A DNA stretch of 40,704 nt from Bacteroidota bacterium. GTDB lineage: Bacteria; Bacteroidota; Bacteroidia; UKL13-3. The position numbers were made by a program, and so were the translations under genes. Shown here piece after piece: positions 16,874 through 25,612 of the stretch. Position 1 is the first letter of the stretch, and each line of letters opens with the position of its first letter. The notes under the pieces are model-generated. The model did no database searches, had not been told where the DNA came from, and was given only the letters and a program-made list of their open reading frames with translations. The DNA is taken from positions 1 through 40,704 of the forward strand of contig CANGGG010000023.1 in the NCBI GenBank assembly GCA_947453415.1. Reading direction: 5' to 3'.

Positions 16874-18319
16874 TTGGAATTAAAACAAAGTCAGTATTGG
16901 TTTTATAGCATTGGTATTGGGTTTATTTTACTTAATATTATTGCTTTATGGCTTGGTTTTGAATGGTTAAGTGTTTTACCTTTTGTTGTTTTAGTATTAG
17001 TTGCAGCAGTTTTTCGCTCCGATTTACTAATATTATTTCTCTCATTTATCATTCCTCTTTCCATTGAATTTGATAATATTGGCGGTGGATTAGGCATAAG
17101 TTTACCCGATGAACCCTTACTAATATTATTAACCGCCACGGTACTTTTTAAATTTATTATTGACAGAAATTACGACTACAGAATCTTTAAACAGCCCATT
17201 GCTATTGCCATTTTAATTAACCTTGCTTGGCTTATTTTTGATACTTTTTTTAGCCAAATGGTATTGGTTTCAGTAAAATTTGTTTTAGCAAGAATTTGGT
17301 ATGTAACTACTTTTTATTTTTTAACTGTTGTATTATTTAAAAATATAAAAAATATCCATGCATTTTTATGGTTACATATTGGAGGTTTAATCATTGTTGT
17401 ATTTTACACTTTTGTGCAACATGCAAAATACGATTTTGCTCAAATTGTATCTTTTACCATTAATCAACCTTTTTATATTGGACATGGAGTTTATGCTGCT
17501 GCTTTGGCCTTTTTTATTCCTTATTTATTGCTAAATATAATTTACGCTTTCCGACTTAAAATTCCAACTTGGCTGCTTATAATTACTGCATTTACATTAT
17601 TAGTTTTTGTATTAGGCGTAATATTAAGTTATACCCGAGCTGCATGGATTAGTTTGGCCGGAGCTACTGTTTTGCTTTGTTTAATTTGGTTAAATATAAG
17701 ATTCAAAGTTTTGATCATAGCACTTTCAACTTTGGTATTTTTGATTTTTATTAACAGTGATGAAATTATTTACAGGCTTTCATTGAACAAACAAAACAGT
17801 TCTGAAGGATTTGATAGACATTTGGAATCCGTTAGCAATATTAACAATGATGTTTCAAATTTAGAGCGTGTAAATAGGTATGTGGCAGCTTTAAACATGA
17901 ATAAAGAAAGACCTATTCTAGGTTTTGGGCCAGGAACTTATTCTTTCACATATGGTGTTTACCAAGAGCCAGAATATGAAACTGCAATTACTACATACTT
18001 TGGCGATAATGGCACATGCCATAGCGAATATTTAGGACCATTGGCCGAAAGCGGTTGGTTAGGATTACTTACTTTTTTAGCTATTATCTATTTAGCTTAC
18101 CGAGATGGCTATCAGATTATTTTTAAATCAAAAAACACGGAAGTTAAAATATTAGCTATTTCCATTTTAGTTGGATTAAGTACATTCCTGATTCATGGTT
18201 TTTTAAACAACTACAGCGAAACTGATAAAATAGCCATTATTCTTTGGGGCAGCTTTGCAATAATTACTGCATTAAAGCAATATCATTTTGATGAAGAAAT
18301 AAGCTCATCAACAAAATAA
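16874..18319 (+). CDS. O-antigen ligase/polymerase family membrane protein
   Basis: A 481-residue polytopic protein of the Wzy/WaaL family. Twelve or so membrane segments frame a large periplasmic loop. LSYTRAAWISLAG and RPILGFGPGTYSF are the usual conserved blocks, and CHSEYLGPLAESGWLG holds the conserved His-Glu region. It either polymerises lipid-linked repeat units or ligates finished polymer; sequence alone does not decide. No ATG is available near the N-terminus, so translation should start at TTG 16874, 3 bp after the preceding stop, giving MELKQSQYWFYS. Confidence 0.85.
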   Translation: MELKQSQYWFYSIGIGFILLNIIALWLGFEWLSVLPFVVLVLVAAVFRSDLLILFLSFIIPLSIEFDNIGGGLGISLPDEPLLILLTATVLFKFIIDRNYDYRIFKQPIAIAILINLAWLIFDTFFSQMVLVSVKFVLARIWYVTTFYFLTVVLFKNIKNIHAFLWLHIGGLIIVVFYTFVQHAKYDFAQIVSFTINQPFYIGHGVYAAALAFFIPYLLLNIIYAFRLKIPTWLLIITAFTLLVFVLGVILSYTRAAWISLAGATVLLCLIWLNIRFKVLIIALSTLVFLIFINSDEIIYRLSLNKQNSSEGFDRHLESVSNINNDVSNLERVNRYVAALNMNKERPILGFGPGTYSFTYGVYQEPEYETAITTYFGDNGTCHSEYLGPLAESGWLGLLTFLAIIYLAYRDGYQIIFKSKNTEVKILAISILVGLSTFLIHGFLNNYSETDKIAIILWGSFAIITALKQYHFDEEISSSTK

Positions 18320-18342
18320 TATTACTTTTACAATATTTAAAT

Positions 18343-20427
18343 TTACTTCAAACTTCTATCTAACCAATCAAAGAAAACACGTTGCCAAAGCACACTGTTT
18401 TGAGGTTTGGTTACCCAATGGTTTTCGTCAGGAAAATATAAAAATCTACTAGGTACGCCTTTTAATTGCGCAGCTGTAAAAGCTTCCATTCCTTGTCCTA
18501 GCGGTACTCTAAAATCTTTTTCGTTATGAATTACTAACATGGGCGAATCCCAATTTTTTACAAATTTATGAGGTGATGCATCAAAGTTATTTGGGTGTTC
18601 GGTTTGACTCCAATATGGACCTTTATTATCGTTATTAGCAAAGTACATTTCCTCGGTGGTTCCATACCAACTTTCCATGTTGAACATGCCACAATGAGCT
18701 ATAAATGTTTTAAAACGTTTGTTATGGTTTCCTGCTAACCAATAAACTGAATATCCGCCAAAGCTTGCCCCTACTGCACCTAGCTTTTCTTTATTTACAT
18801 ATGGTTCATTGCTAATATCGTCAATGGCGCTTAAATAATCTTTCATACATTGTCCACCATAATCACCCGTAATGGCATCGTTCCATTCACTTCCGTGGCC
18901 TGGCATTCCGCGCCTATTTGGCGCAATAACAATATAACCATTTGCAGCCATTAATTGAAAATTCCAGCGATAACTAAAAAATTGCGAAAGCGCACTTTGA
19001 GGTCCACCTTGACAATACAATAAGGTTGGATATTTTTTTGTAGCATCAAAATTTGGCGGATAAATAACCCAACTTAACAAATCTTTTCCATCGGTAGTTT
19101 TGGTGATTCGCTTTTCCACTTTACCCATTTGGGTTTGGTTTAATATTACTTGATTGGTAAAAGTAATTTGCGTTTCTGTTTTAGTTTTTAAGTCAATTAC
19201 AAAAAGTTCTGTAGGTAGCGAAATACTCATTTTACCAATTACGAAACTTGTTTTTTTATCATTGGTAATGGCACAAAATGAACCATAATCGGTTTCAGTA
19301 TTCGATATTTTAGTAATGTTTTTATTACCTTTTTTTACTATAAAACTATATTCAAATAATTGTTTAGTTCCCTTAAATGGTGCAGTAAAATAAATGCTTT
19401 TGTTATCGTTACTCCATTGAAAATTTTCAATTGGATAATCAAAATTACTTTTGCCCGTAATTTCTTTAATTAATAAGTCTTTGTTTAACAAATCCATGCA
19501 AACCAATCTATTCAAATCACTTTCATTTCCTTTGCCTTGCATACTTAGCCAAAGAATTTTATTTCCATCGGGTGAAAACTGAGGATTTCTGTCATATCCT
19601 TCGTTCAATGAAGAAATATTTGAAGTTTGTTTTGAAATCAAATCATATAAATAAATATCGCTATTGGTAGAAATTGCTTCAGCAGTTCCTGTTAATTTTC
19701 TGCTATCATAAGCTAATTTATTACCTTCAGGATTCCAATTAAATTGATCATCATCGCCATTCGGTTGAAGCGGACAATCAAATTTTTCATTCTTCATGAT
19801 ATCAATTGCATCACCATTGATTTGACCATTTGAATAAGGTACAATAAACAAATGACTGTATGCGTAATCGTGCCATGAATCCCAATGACGGTAAAACAAT
19901 CCGTCAATAATTCTTGCATTGCATTTATCTAAATCTGGATAAATTTCTTTTACTTCTTTGTCTAATTTTACATCGGCAGTAAAGGCTATGTTGTTCATTT
20001 TAGGCGAGTATTTATAACCACTAATTCCTCCATAAAAATCTGAAACTTCAACTTTATTACTTCCATCAATTTTCATTTCCCATAACTGAACATCACCTGA
20101 TTTTCCACTTAAAAAACTAATTTTTTGTCCGTCAGGTGTAAAACGAGCACTGGTGGCATTCATTTCAGCATTGGTAATTGCTATTTTATTGCCGCCATTG
20201 ATATCACATTTATATATAATATTAGTGCCTTTATTGGCTTTTACATCATAATTTTTAACACCAAAAATTACTGTTTTACCATCTGGAGAAACCTGTTGAT
20301 CAGAAACTCTGCCTAATTGCCACAATTTTTCTATGCTTAAATTTTGCTGCGCAAATGAAGTTGAAAAATTGATACTAAATAAAAAACAAATGGCAAATAA
20401 TTGATTAAAAAATGAAGTCTTTTTCAT
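18343..20427 (-). CDS. S9 family (prolyl oligopeptidase-like) exported peptidase
   Basis: A 694-residue exported enzyme. The signal peptide ends near SFAQ. An N-terminal seven-bladed beta-propeller has repeated blocks such as VSPDGKTVIF, FTPDGQKISF and FSPDGNKILW. The alpha/beta-hydrolase domain has S555 in GASFGGYSV, D638 in NEKDFRVP and H670 in DENHWV. This is the dipeptidyl/acylaminoacyl-peptidase branch that trims oligopeptides in the periplasm. It lies downstream of the carotenoid genes on the same strand (48-bp gap) but has no obvious link to pigment synthesis. Confidence 0.93.
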   Translation of the reverse strand: MKKTSFFNQLFAICFLFSINFSTSFAQQNLSIEKLWQLGRVSDQQVSPDGKTVIFGVKNYDVKANKGTNIIYKCDINGGNKIAITNAEMNATSARFTPDGQKISFLSGKSGDVQLWEMKIDGSNKVEVSDFYGGISGYKYSPKMNNIAFTADVKLDKEVKEIYPDLDKCNARIIDGLFYRHWDSWHDYAYSHLFIVPYSNGQINGDAIDIMKNEKFDCPLQPNGDDDQFNWNPEGNKLAYDSRKLTGTAEAISTNSDIYLYDLISKQTSNISSLNEGYDRNPQFSPDGNKILWLSMQGKGNESDLNRLVCMDLLNKDLLIKEITGKSNFDYPIENFQWSNDNKSIYFTAPFKGTKQLFEYSFIVKKGNKNITKISNTETDYGSFCAITNDKKTSFVIGKMSISLPTELFVIDLKTKTETQITFTNQVILNQTQMGKVEKRITKTTDGKDLLSWVIYPPNFDATKKYPTLLYCQGGPQSALSQFFSYRWNFQLMAANGYIVIAPNRRGMPGHGSEWNDAITGDYGGQCMKDYLSAIDDISNEPYVNKEKLGAVGASFGGYSVYWLAGNHNKRFKTFIAHCGMFNMESWYGTTEEMYFANNDNKGPYWSQTEHPNNFDASPHKFVKNWDSPMLVIHNEKDFRVPLGQGMEAFTAAQLKGVPSRFLYFPDENHWVTKPQNSVLWQRVFFDWLDRSLK

Positions 20428-20475
20428 AAAATATTTTTTTTACGAATAACGAGAAAGTAGCTTGGATATAAAAAA

Positions 20476-21156
20476 TTATTTTTTGTTCAATAAATATTCC
20501 ATCACGGTAATTGGAATTAAAAGGCATGTGAATGCATAAATGGTATCTTCAATTGGAATAGTATAAATGCGCAAACCTATTATTTCATTGGTGTTGTAGC
20601 CAACTACAGGTTCAGGAGTTACAGCACCAGTAAGCACACCATTTACTAATAAAAATGGAATTAAATGAACAAAATAGGCCATCCAAAAATAAGCCATGTA
20701 CTGTTTTTTAAAATAGTACTGATGCAAAAGCAATAAAGCCAATGCCAATGTACAATTGACTAAAGTATAAGTTTTAGTGTTAAATAAAATACTAGCAACA
20801 ATAAGTAAAACAATGAAAGTATAATTGATTATTGATACAAATGGCAGGAAGAATTTATCAGAAAAATATGCTTTGATACATGCATAAATAAATACGCTTG
20901 CAAAAGGAACAACTATAAAAAAAAGCCATTCCTCAATTGGTAAATCATTGAATCGAAAAGGTAAAACATAATCGTTATTGAACCACCAAATTCCAGAACG
21001 AGTAAACCAACCATCCCATAAAATAAACAAAAATGCATTGATAAATATACCTATAAATAAAGGTTTAAACCATTTGTAAAAAGCTACTTTTTTATCGAAG
21101 CTTAAAGCAAATGGTCCAATAAAAGAACCTAACATTAACCAGGCATATAAACTCAT
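20476..21156 (-). CDS. crtYcd: Lycopene cyclase, fused CrtYc-CrtYd type
   Basis: A 226-residue membrane protein with about seven segments, composed of two homologous halves. The first has SGIWWFNNDYVLPFRFNDLP then IEEWLFFIVVPF. The second has PEPVVGYNTNEIIGLR then IYTIPIEDTIYAF. These are the paired signatures of the CrtYc and CrtYd subunits of actinobacterial and fungal-type cyclases, here fused in one chain. It closes ends of lycopene to beta rings without the FAD motif of CrtY/CrtL. Its ATG overlaps the crtZ stop by one base (TAATG), so the two are translationally coupled. Whether one or both ends are cyclised cannot be read here. Confidence 0.9.
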   Translation of the reverse strand: MSLYAWLMLGSFIGPFALSFDKKVAFYKWFKPLFIGIFINAFLFILWDGWFTRSGIWWFNNDYVLPFRFNDLPIEEWLFFIVVPFASVFIYACIKAYFSDKFFLPFVSIINYTFIVLLIVASILFNTKTYTLVNCTLALALLLLHQYYFKKQYMAYFWMAYFVHLIPFLLVNGVLTGAVTPEPVVGYNTNEIIGLRIYTIPIEDTIYAFTCLLIPITVMEYLLNKK

Positions 21157-21608
21157 TAGTTAGTTGAATTTGGGTTTTTCCAATATTTTAAAGGAACGAT
21201 TAACATTCCAAAGTTTTCGCCATCTTCTTTTCCTAAATATTTATGATGAATTTTATGCGCTCTGCGAATGGCTTTAACGTATCTATTATCTAAACGACTC
21301 CATATTTTAAAACGTTGATGTATGATAATTTCATGAATGATAAAATATGCAAAACCATATAACGAAATTCCAATCCCAATATATAATCTAAAATCTTGAT
21401 ACATTAATCCTGTTACATAACAATAAGCACTTGGAATGGCAAAAATCAAAAAAAACGAATCGTTCTTTTCAAAAAAACCAGGTTCTACTTGGTGATGATC
21501 TTTATGCAAATACCATAATAAACCATGCATTACAAACTTATGCGTAAACCAAGCCATGAACTCCATGAACCAAAACGTAACAAATACCACTGAAAAATTA
21601 AATAACAT
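21156..21608 (-). CDS. crtZ: Beta-carotene 3-hydroxylase CrtZ
   Basis: A 150-residue di-iron membrane hydroxylase. All His boxes are present: HKFVMH (H23, H28), HKDHH (H35, H38, H39), HEIIIH (H92, H97) and HKIHH (H118, H121, H122). It adds 3-OH to beta rings. Size and motifs match bacterial CrtZ. It is coupled to the lycopene cyclase through a TAATG overlap and lies downstream of cruF, with a small lipoprotein gene between. Confidence 0.93.
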   Translation of the reverse strand: MLFNFSVVFVTFWFMEFMAWFTHKFVMHGLLWYLHKDHHQVEPGFFEKNDSFFLIFAIPSAYCYVTGLMYQDFRLYIGIGISLYGFAYFIIHEIIIHQRFKIWSRLDNRYVKAIRRAHKIHHKYLGKEDGENFGMLIVPLKYWKNPNSTN

Positions 21609-21661
21609 ATATTTTTAAAAAGCTTTGCAATTATAAACAGATAAAAGGAAAAAAGTTTTTG

Positions 21662-22066
21662 TTAATTTTGTTTAGTAAAATTTAAAGTGTTCCCTCTTTC
21701 TAAATAAATTAAAGATAAATTCTTTGAAGTCAAATAATCGATTGAATAATTAAATTCAATATTGGCTTTTAAATCTATGGTTTTCAGTAATGATTCTTTA
21801 TTTTCAATTACATAACTAAGTGTATCTATTATTTCATTATCATAAATATCAACTAGAAATTCTTTTGTAAAAATCATTTTTGACTTCTTATCATCATTTG
21901 AAATCCAAGTACCAAGTATGTTTATTTTGATTAAATTTTCACTAATTACTTTAGCTTGTTTGCTTTCATCATTTGGTGTTTGAATATTATTTGGCTCATT
22001 TGTTTTTTGATTATTTGAACAGCTAAATAATAAAATTACTGAAGTTATTAATATTGAAATTTTCAT
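21662..22066 (-). CDS. Small lipoprotein of unknown function inside the carotenoid cluster
   Basis: A 134-residue protein with a lipoprotein signal (VILLFSC, Cys16), then a polar Asn/Lys-rich linker. The globular part begins INILGTWISNDDKKSKMIF and is all-beta in character, resembling small lipocalin-like lipoproteins of Bacteroidota (GTW motif). No pigment enzyme motif is present. It lies 53 bp before crtZ and 31 bp after cruF on the same strand. A lipocalin-like fold could bind lipids or pigment, but this is speculation. Confidence 0.7.
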   Translation of the reverse strand: MKISILITSVILLFSCSNNQKTNEPNNIQTPNDESKQAKVISENLIKINILGTWISNDDKKSKMIFTKEFLVDIYDNEIIDTLSYVIENKESLLKTIDLKANIEFNYSIDYLTSKNLSLIYLERGNTLNFTKQN

Positions 22067-22097
22067 TAATCAAATATATTTATTCTTAAAATAAAAT

Positions 22098-22742
22098 CTA
22101 ATACAAGCAATTCAAACCAACAAAAAAAGCCAATTGCAAACCATAAAGCCAAGGTGCTATTTTATTGGTTAAAGGTAATTCCAACTGATGATAAATAAAT
22201 ATAAATGCAAAAGAAAAAATATACCACGCAGTATAATTTTGAATGGGCACAACATTGTTTTTCCAATACCAAAAATCTAATTGTGGAGCAATGTTTTCAA
22301 TAAAAATATCAATAATGAGCATGAGTAATGCACCTATAGCTGCCTTTGCCATCATATGAACGTTTTTGTTTGGTAATATTTTATTTAAAACAATTTGACA
22401 AATATGCATAGAAACATAACAAAGCATTACCCAGTTTAAGCCAATAATTACAGGAACATCGGCTATTTTAAAACCAAGATTATTTCCATAAAAATATTGC
22501 CCAAAAATTCTTCCTGTGGTAACACCCAATAATTCTAAAATATAACCTGCTTGAAAAACACCTAATGTCCAAATCCAAAACATTGCATTTTTAGGCTGGT
22601 GAAAATAAAACAAAATGGCCGCACTAATCATCAAATTGATAGGTGTTAGTTTTATTAAATCAATTTTGAAAACTGTAGAACCAATAAGTCCAACAGCGTA
22701 TAAAATAATTAATATAATTATGGCAATATTTTCTTTTTTCAT
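22098..22742 (-). CDS. cruF: CruF-type carotenoid 1',2'-hydratase
   Basis: A 214-residue polytopic protein. The family blocks are FGQYFYGNNLGFKIADVPVI followed by GLNWVMLCY, and IDIFIENIAPQLDFWYWKNN ending in VVPIQNYTAWYIFSF. These match the carotenoid biosynthesis protein family containing CruF, which hydrates the free psi end of gamma-carotene-type carotenoids to a tertiary 1'-OH. It is preceded by crtD, whose product normally acts on the 1'-hydroxy product; that pairing strengthens the call. A palindromic repeat separates the two genes. Confidence 0.82.
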   Translation of the reverse strand: MKKENIAIIILIILYAVGLIGSTVFKIDLIKLTPINLMISAAILFYFHQPKNAMFWIWTLGVFQAGYILELLGVTTGRIFGQYFYGNNLGFKIADVPVIIGLNWVMLCYVSMHICQIVLNKILPNKNVHMMAKAAIGALLMLIIDIFIENIAPQLDFWYWKNNVVPIQNYTAWYIFSFAFIFIYHQLELPLTNKIAPWLYGLQLAFFVGLNCLY

Positions 22743-22774
22743 ATCAGTTTACTTGTTTTTTTATTCAAAGTTCG

Positions 22775-22816
22775 TTTCAACAAGCTCAACGACCGCGGGC
22801 ATTGAGCTTGTTGAAA
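22775..22816. repeat. Palindromic repeat with 15-bp perfect arms
   Basis: TTTCAACAAGCTCAA (22775-22789) pairs with 22802-22816. The 12-base loop contains CCGCGG. The GC content is well above its surroundings. It lies between crtD and cruF. The CAACAAGCTCAA arm looks like a dispersed Bacteroidota intergenic repeat. Confidence 0.75.
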
Positions 22817-22821
22817 TGCAA

Positions 22822-24300
22822 TTACTTTCCATAATCCTCTTTAATCAAATTTCCAACAATTTTAGCCGAATTCAAACACAATGGAATTCCTCCACCAGGA
22901 TGAACTGAGCCGCCACAAAAGTACAAACCTTTTATGGTAGAACTAAAATTTTTATGTCTTAAAAATGCCGCAAACCTATTATTACTTGCATTTCCATATA
23001 AGGCACCCAAATGACTGCTAGTTTTAGATTCAATACTTCTTGGATCTAAAATGGATTCACTGATTATTAGTTCGGAAATATTTACCTTCAAAATCCTGGT
23101 TAATTTATCAATGATATTTTTTCGAGATTCAATAATTAATTCATCCCAATTTTGCCCTTGATTATTGGGTGTATTTATCATAACAAACCAGTTTTCACAG
23201 CCTGCTGGAGCATCGTCAGTTTTGTATTTTGATGTAATGTTTATATAAATTGTTGGGTCATTATAAATGGTTTTTTTCTCAAAAATATGCTTGAATTCTG
23301 CTTCATAATTTTCAGTAAAAAAAATATTATGTAAATCTAATTCTATAAATTTTTTATTTATTCCCCAATAAAAAATCAATGCTGATGACGACTTTTCTTG
23401 TTTTAAAATATTTTCAGGATGAGGTATGTTAGGCAATAATTTTTTATAAGTTGGGTAAATATCCATGTTTGAAACTACCAAATCAGCTTTATAAAACAAC
23501 TCCCCTACTATTACACCTTTAATTTGTTTATTATTTTCATCCAAAACTATTTCAGAAACCTTTTTATTGAACTCAAAATTAACCCCTAAATCAACAGCCA
23601 ATTGATAAATAATTTCGCTGATTTGGTGCATGCCATTTTTAGGAAAAAAAGTACCAATATTACTTTCCAAATGTGGAATCATATTCAGTAAAGCTGGCGA
23701 TTGGTATGGATTGCTGCCATTATAAGTTGCAAATCGGTTAAAATATTGAACCAATCTTTTATCGGTAAAAATTTGCTCGTTTTCATGGTTCATGGTATTG
23801 AACAAATTTAATTTCGGAATGCTGAAAATTCCTTTGAGCGTAGCTAAATTCAAAAAGTTTTTTAATTTATGCAAACTACTTTCAATAAAAATAGGCACAG
23901 TTGTTTTATACCTAAATTCAGCTGTTTGCAAATAATTAAAAAACGGCTTTACATCAGTCATTCCAAGTTTTTCTTGTAACTCAGAAGTCATTTTTTGGGC
24001 GTTATGAAATGAGGTAAATCGGGTACCATCTTCATAAAAATAATTACATGATTTTTCTAATTGTTGGAATTCAAATTTATACTTGTTTTGCTTTGCAATA
24101 TCAAACAAATCTAAAACCAATTGAGGCAATGTAAATAAAGATGGGCCTGCATCGAATCTAAAACCATTTTGATTAAATTCAGTTAATTTTCCACCAAAAT
24201 AATTGTTGGCTTCTAAAACGGTAACATCAAAACCCATGGCTTGTAAACGAACCGCACTAGCTAATCCCGCTATTCCCGAACCAATTATTATTAATTTCAT
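22822..24300 (-). CDS. crtD: 1-hydroxycarotenoid 3,4-desaturase (CrtD), CrtI-family
   Basis: A 492-residue FAD-dependent desaturase. The Rossmann motif is IIGSGIAGLASAVRLQAMGF (5-24). RFDAGPSLFTLP, NRFATYNGSNPYQSPALL, SHLGALYGNASNNRFAAFLR and LYFCGGSVHPGGGIPLCL follow. The GPSLFT start and the ALYGNASNNR block match Bacteroidota CrtD better than phytoene desaturase CrtI, which usually has MGPSW/YW and a different C-terminal lead. Adjacent cruF supports it. It would introduce the 3',4' double bond after hydration. A CrtI assignment remains possible. A promoter motif lies at 24318-24325. Confidence 0.83.
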   Translation of the reverse strand: MKLIIIGSGIAGLASAVRLQAMGFDVTVLEANNYFGGKLTEFNQNGFRFDAGPSLFTLPQLVLDLFDIAKQNKYKFEFQQLEKSCNYFYEDGTRFTSFHNAQKMTSELQEKLGMTDVKPFFNYLQTAEFRYKTTVPIFIESSLHKLKNFLNLATLKGIFSIPKLNLFNTMNHENEQIFTDKRLVQYFNRFATYNGSNPYQSPALLNMIPHLESNIGTFFPKNGMHQISEIIYQLAVDLGVNFEFNKKVSEIVLDENNKQIKGVIVGELFYKADLVVSNMDIYPTYKKLLPNIPHPENILKQEKSSSALIFYWGINKKFIELDLHNIFFTENYEAEFKHIFEKKTIYNDPTIYINITSKYKTDDAPAGCENWFVMINTPNNQGQNWDELIIESRKNIIDKLTRILKVNISELIISESILDPRSIESKTSSHLGALYGNASNNRFAAFLRHKNFSSTIKGLYFCGGSVHPGGGIPLCLNSAKIVGNLIKEDYGK

Positions 24301-24317
24301 ACTTGTTTTTATAACAG

Positions 24318-24325
24318 CAAATTTA
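24318..24325 (-). promoter_or_regulatory. Likely promoter of the carotenoid gene run (-7 element)
   Basis: TAAATTTG on the minus strand lies 17 bases before the crtD ATG. A TTG (24347-24349) is 21 bases upstream of it, close to the usual 19-20 spacing. Confidence 0.55.
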
Positions 24326-24397
24326 GCATAGGATTTTATTTGTTTTCAACAATAAAAAAAAATTAAAAATACACTTCCTCTCTTCTCTATTTTTTTG

Positions 24398-24404
24398 TAA
24401 TTTG
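24398..24404 (+). promoter_or_regulatory. Weak -7-like element before thiL
   Basis: TAATTTG is one base shorter than TAnnTTTG and is followed by CGCCC and the ATG. The TTTGCG context is the same as at 14364-14369. Confidence 0.3.
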
Positions 24405-24409
24405 CGCCC

Positions 24410-25444
24410 ATGTTCAATGAACCTGAAACCACAAAACTAGAAGAAATTGGCGAGTTTGGCTTAATCAAACAATTAACTCAAAACATTGAATTAAAAAACA
24501 ATACCATAAAAGGGGTTGGTGATGATGCTGCAGTTTTAAATCCAACAGCAGGTAAAGTTACATTAGTTTCTACCGATTTATTATTGGAAGGCGTTCATTT
24601 TGATTTGAGTTATTTCCCTTTGAAACATTTGGGTTACAAAGCAGTAAGCGTAAACGCAAGTGATATATATGCCATGAACGGAACTCCAAAACAAATTACT
24701 GTTTCGGTTGGAATGAGCAGTAAATTCAGCGTGGAAGCCATTGCCGAAATATATGAAGGCATTGAATTAGCCTGCGAAAAATATAAAATTGATTTAGTGG
24801 GTGGCGATACAACCGCTAGTAAACAAGGTTTAATTATTAGTGTTACCGTTATTGGCGAAGCCAACGAAAATGAAGTAGTTTATAGAAATGGTGCACAAGA
24901 GTTTGATTTGATTTGTGTGAGTGGCGATTTGGGTGGTGCGTATGCTGGCTATCAATTGTTAGAGCGTGAAAAACGTGTGTTTATTGACAATCCGCAAATG
25001 CAACCAGACTTGGCAGGACATGATTATATTTTAGAACGTCAGTTAAAGCCAGAAGCCAGAAAAGATATTATTGAGTTTTTTAAAGCAATGGACATTCAAC
25101 CAACTTCCATGATTGATGTGAGTGATGGCTTAGCATCGGAATTGTTTCATATTGCAGAGCAATCAAAGGTTGGTGTTACCATTTACGAAGACAAAATTCC
25201 GATTGATGCTACCACTTATAATATGGCGCGCGAGTTAGATTTAGATCCAACTTTAACAGCCTTAAGCGGTGGCGAAGATTATGAATTGTTATTTACCATT
25301 AAACAAAGTGATTATAATAAATTAGAAAACCATCCTGATTTTACCGTGATTGGTCATGTAACAAAAGCTGAAGAAGGCTTGCACATGATTAGTAAAGGTG
25401 GACAAAAACATGCGTTAAAAGCGCAAGGTTGGAAAGCATTTTAA
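24410..25444 (+). CDS. thiL: Thiamine-monophosphate kinase ThiL
   Basis: A 344-residue AIR-synthase-fold kinase that converts thiamine monophosphate to the diphosphate with ATP. GVGDDAAVL (about 36-44), STDLLLEGVHF, LGYKAVSVNASDIYAMNG (metal-binding Asp residues) and VGGDTT are all present, as are IDVSDGLASEL and LSGGEDYELLF in the second domain. Full length. It is divergent from crtD. A hairpin begins immediately after its stop codon. Confidence 0.96.
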   Translation: MFNEPETTKLEEIGEFGLIKQLTQNIELKNNTIKGVGDDAAVLNPTAGKVTLVSTDLLLEGVHFDLSYFPLKHLGYKAVSVNASDIYAMNGTPKQITVSVGMSSKFSVEAIAEIYEGIELACEKYKIDLVGGDTTASKQGLIISVTVIGEANENEVVYRNGAQEFDLICVSGDLGGAYAGYQLLEREKRVFIDNPQMQPDLAGHDYILERQLKPEARKDIIEFFKAMDIQPTSMIDVSDGLASELFHIAEQSKVGVTIYEDKIPIDATTYNMARELDLDPTLTALSGGEDYELLFTIKQSDYNKLENHPDFTVIGHVTKAEEGLHMISKGGQKHALKAQGWKAF

Positions 25445-25468
25445 AAGGTTGGTGAGGACACCAACCTT
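25445..25468. repeat. Hairpin directly after thiL
   Basis: AAGGTTGGTG (25445-25454) pairs with CACCAACCTT (25459-25468) around AGGA. It starts at the base after the thiL stop. There is no T-run, so it is more like a dispersed palindrome than an intrinsic terminator. Confidence 0.65.
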
Positions 25469-25480
25469 GGACAAAAATAA

Positions 25481-25550
25481 CGTCATTGCGATCACGCCAA
25501 GGCGTGAGAAGCAATCTCATTGTAAGATTGCTTCGTACCTCGCAATGACG
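25481..25550. repeat. REP/MITE-like element folding into a three-stem junction
   Basis: Outer stem CGTCATTGCGA (25481-25491) pairs with 25540-25550 (11 bp). Inside it, CACGCC (25493-25498) pairs with GGCGTG (25501-25506), and GAAGCAATCT (25508-25517) pairs with AGATTGCTTC (25525-25534). The GTCATTGCGA...GAAGCAATCT text is known to me as a dispersed intergenic repeat in many bacterial genomes. It is GC-rich for this genome and sits between thiL and purQ. Confidence 0.85.
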
Positions 25551-25612
25551 ACAATTAATAAATACGTAACAAACGGTCAGAGGCTAGGAGCCAGCAGCCA
25601 AAAGCAAAATAT

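Noticed and set aside
22615-22908. Plus-strand ORF across cruF, the repeat and crtD
   Set aside because: It is a shadow running through two real genes and a palindrome.
25481-25550. Cloverleaf-like fold as a possible tRNA
   Set aside because: No T-loop GTTCRA, no anticodon stem of proper size, no acceptor end; it matches a dispersed repeat.
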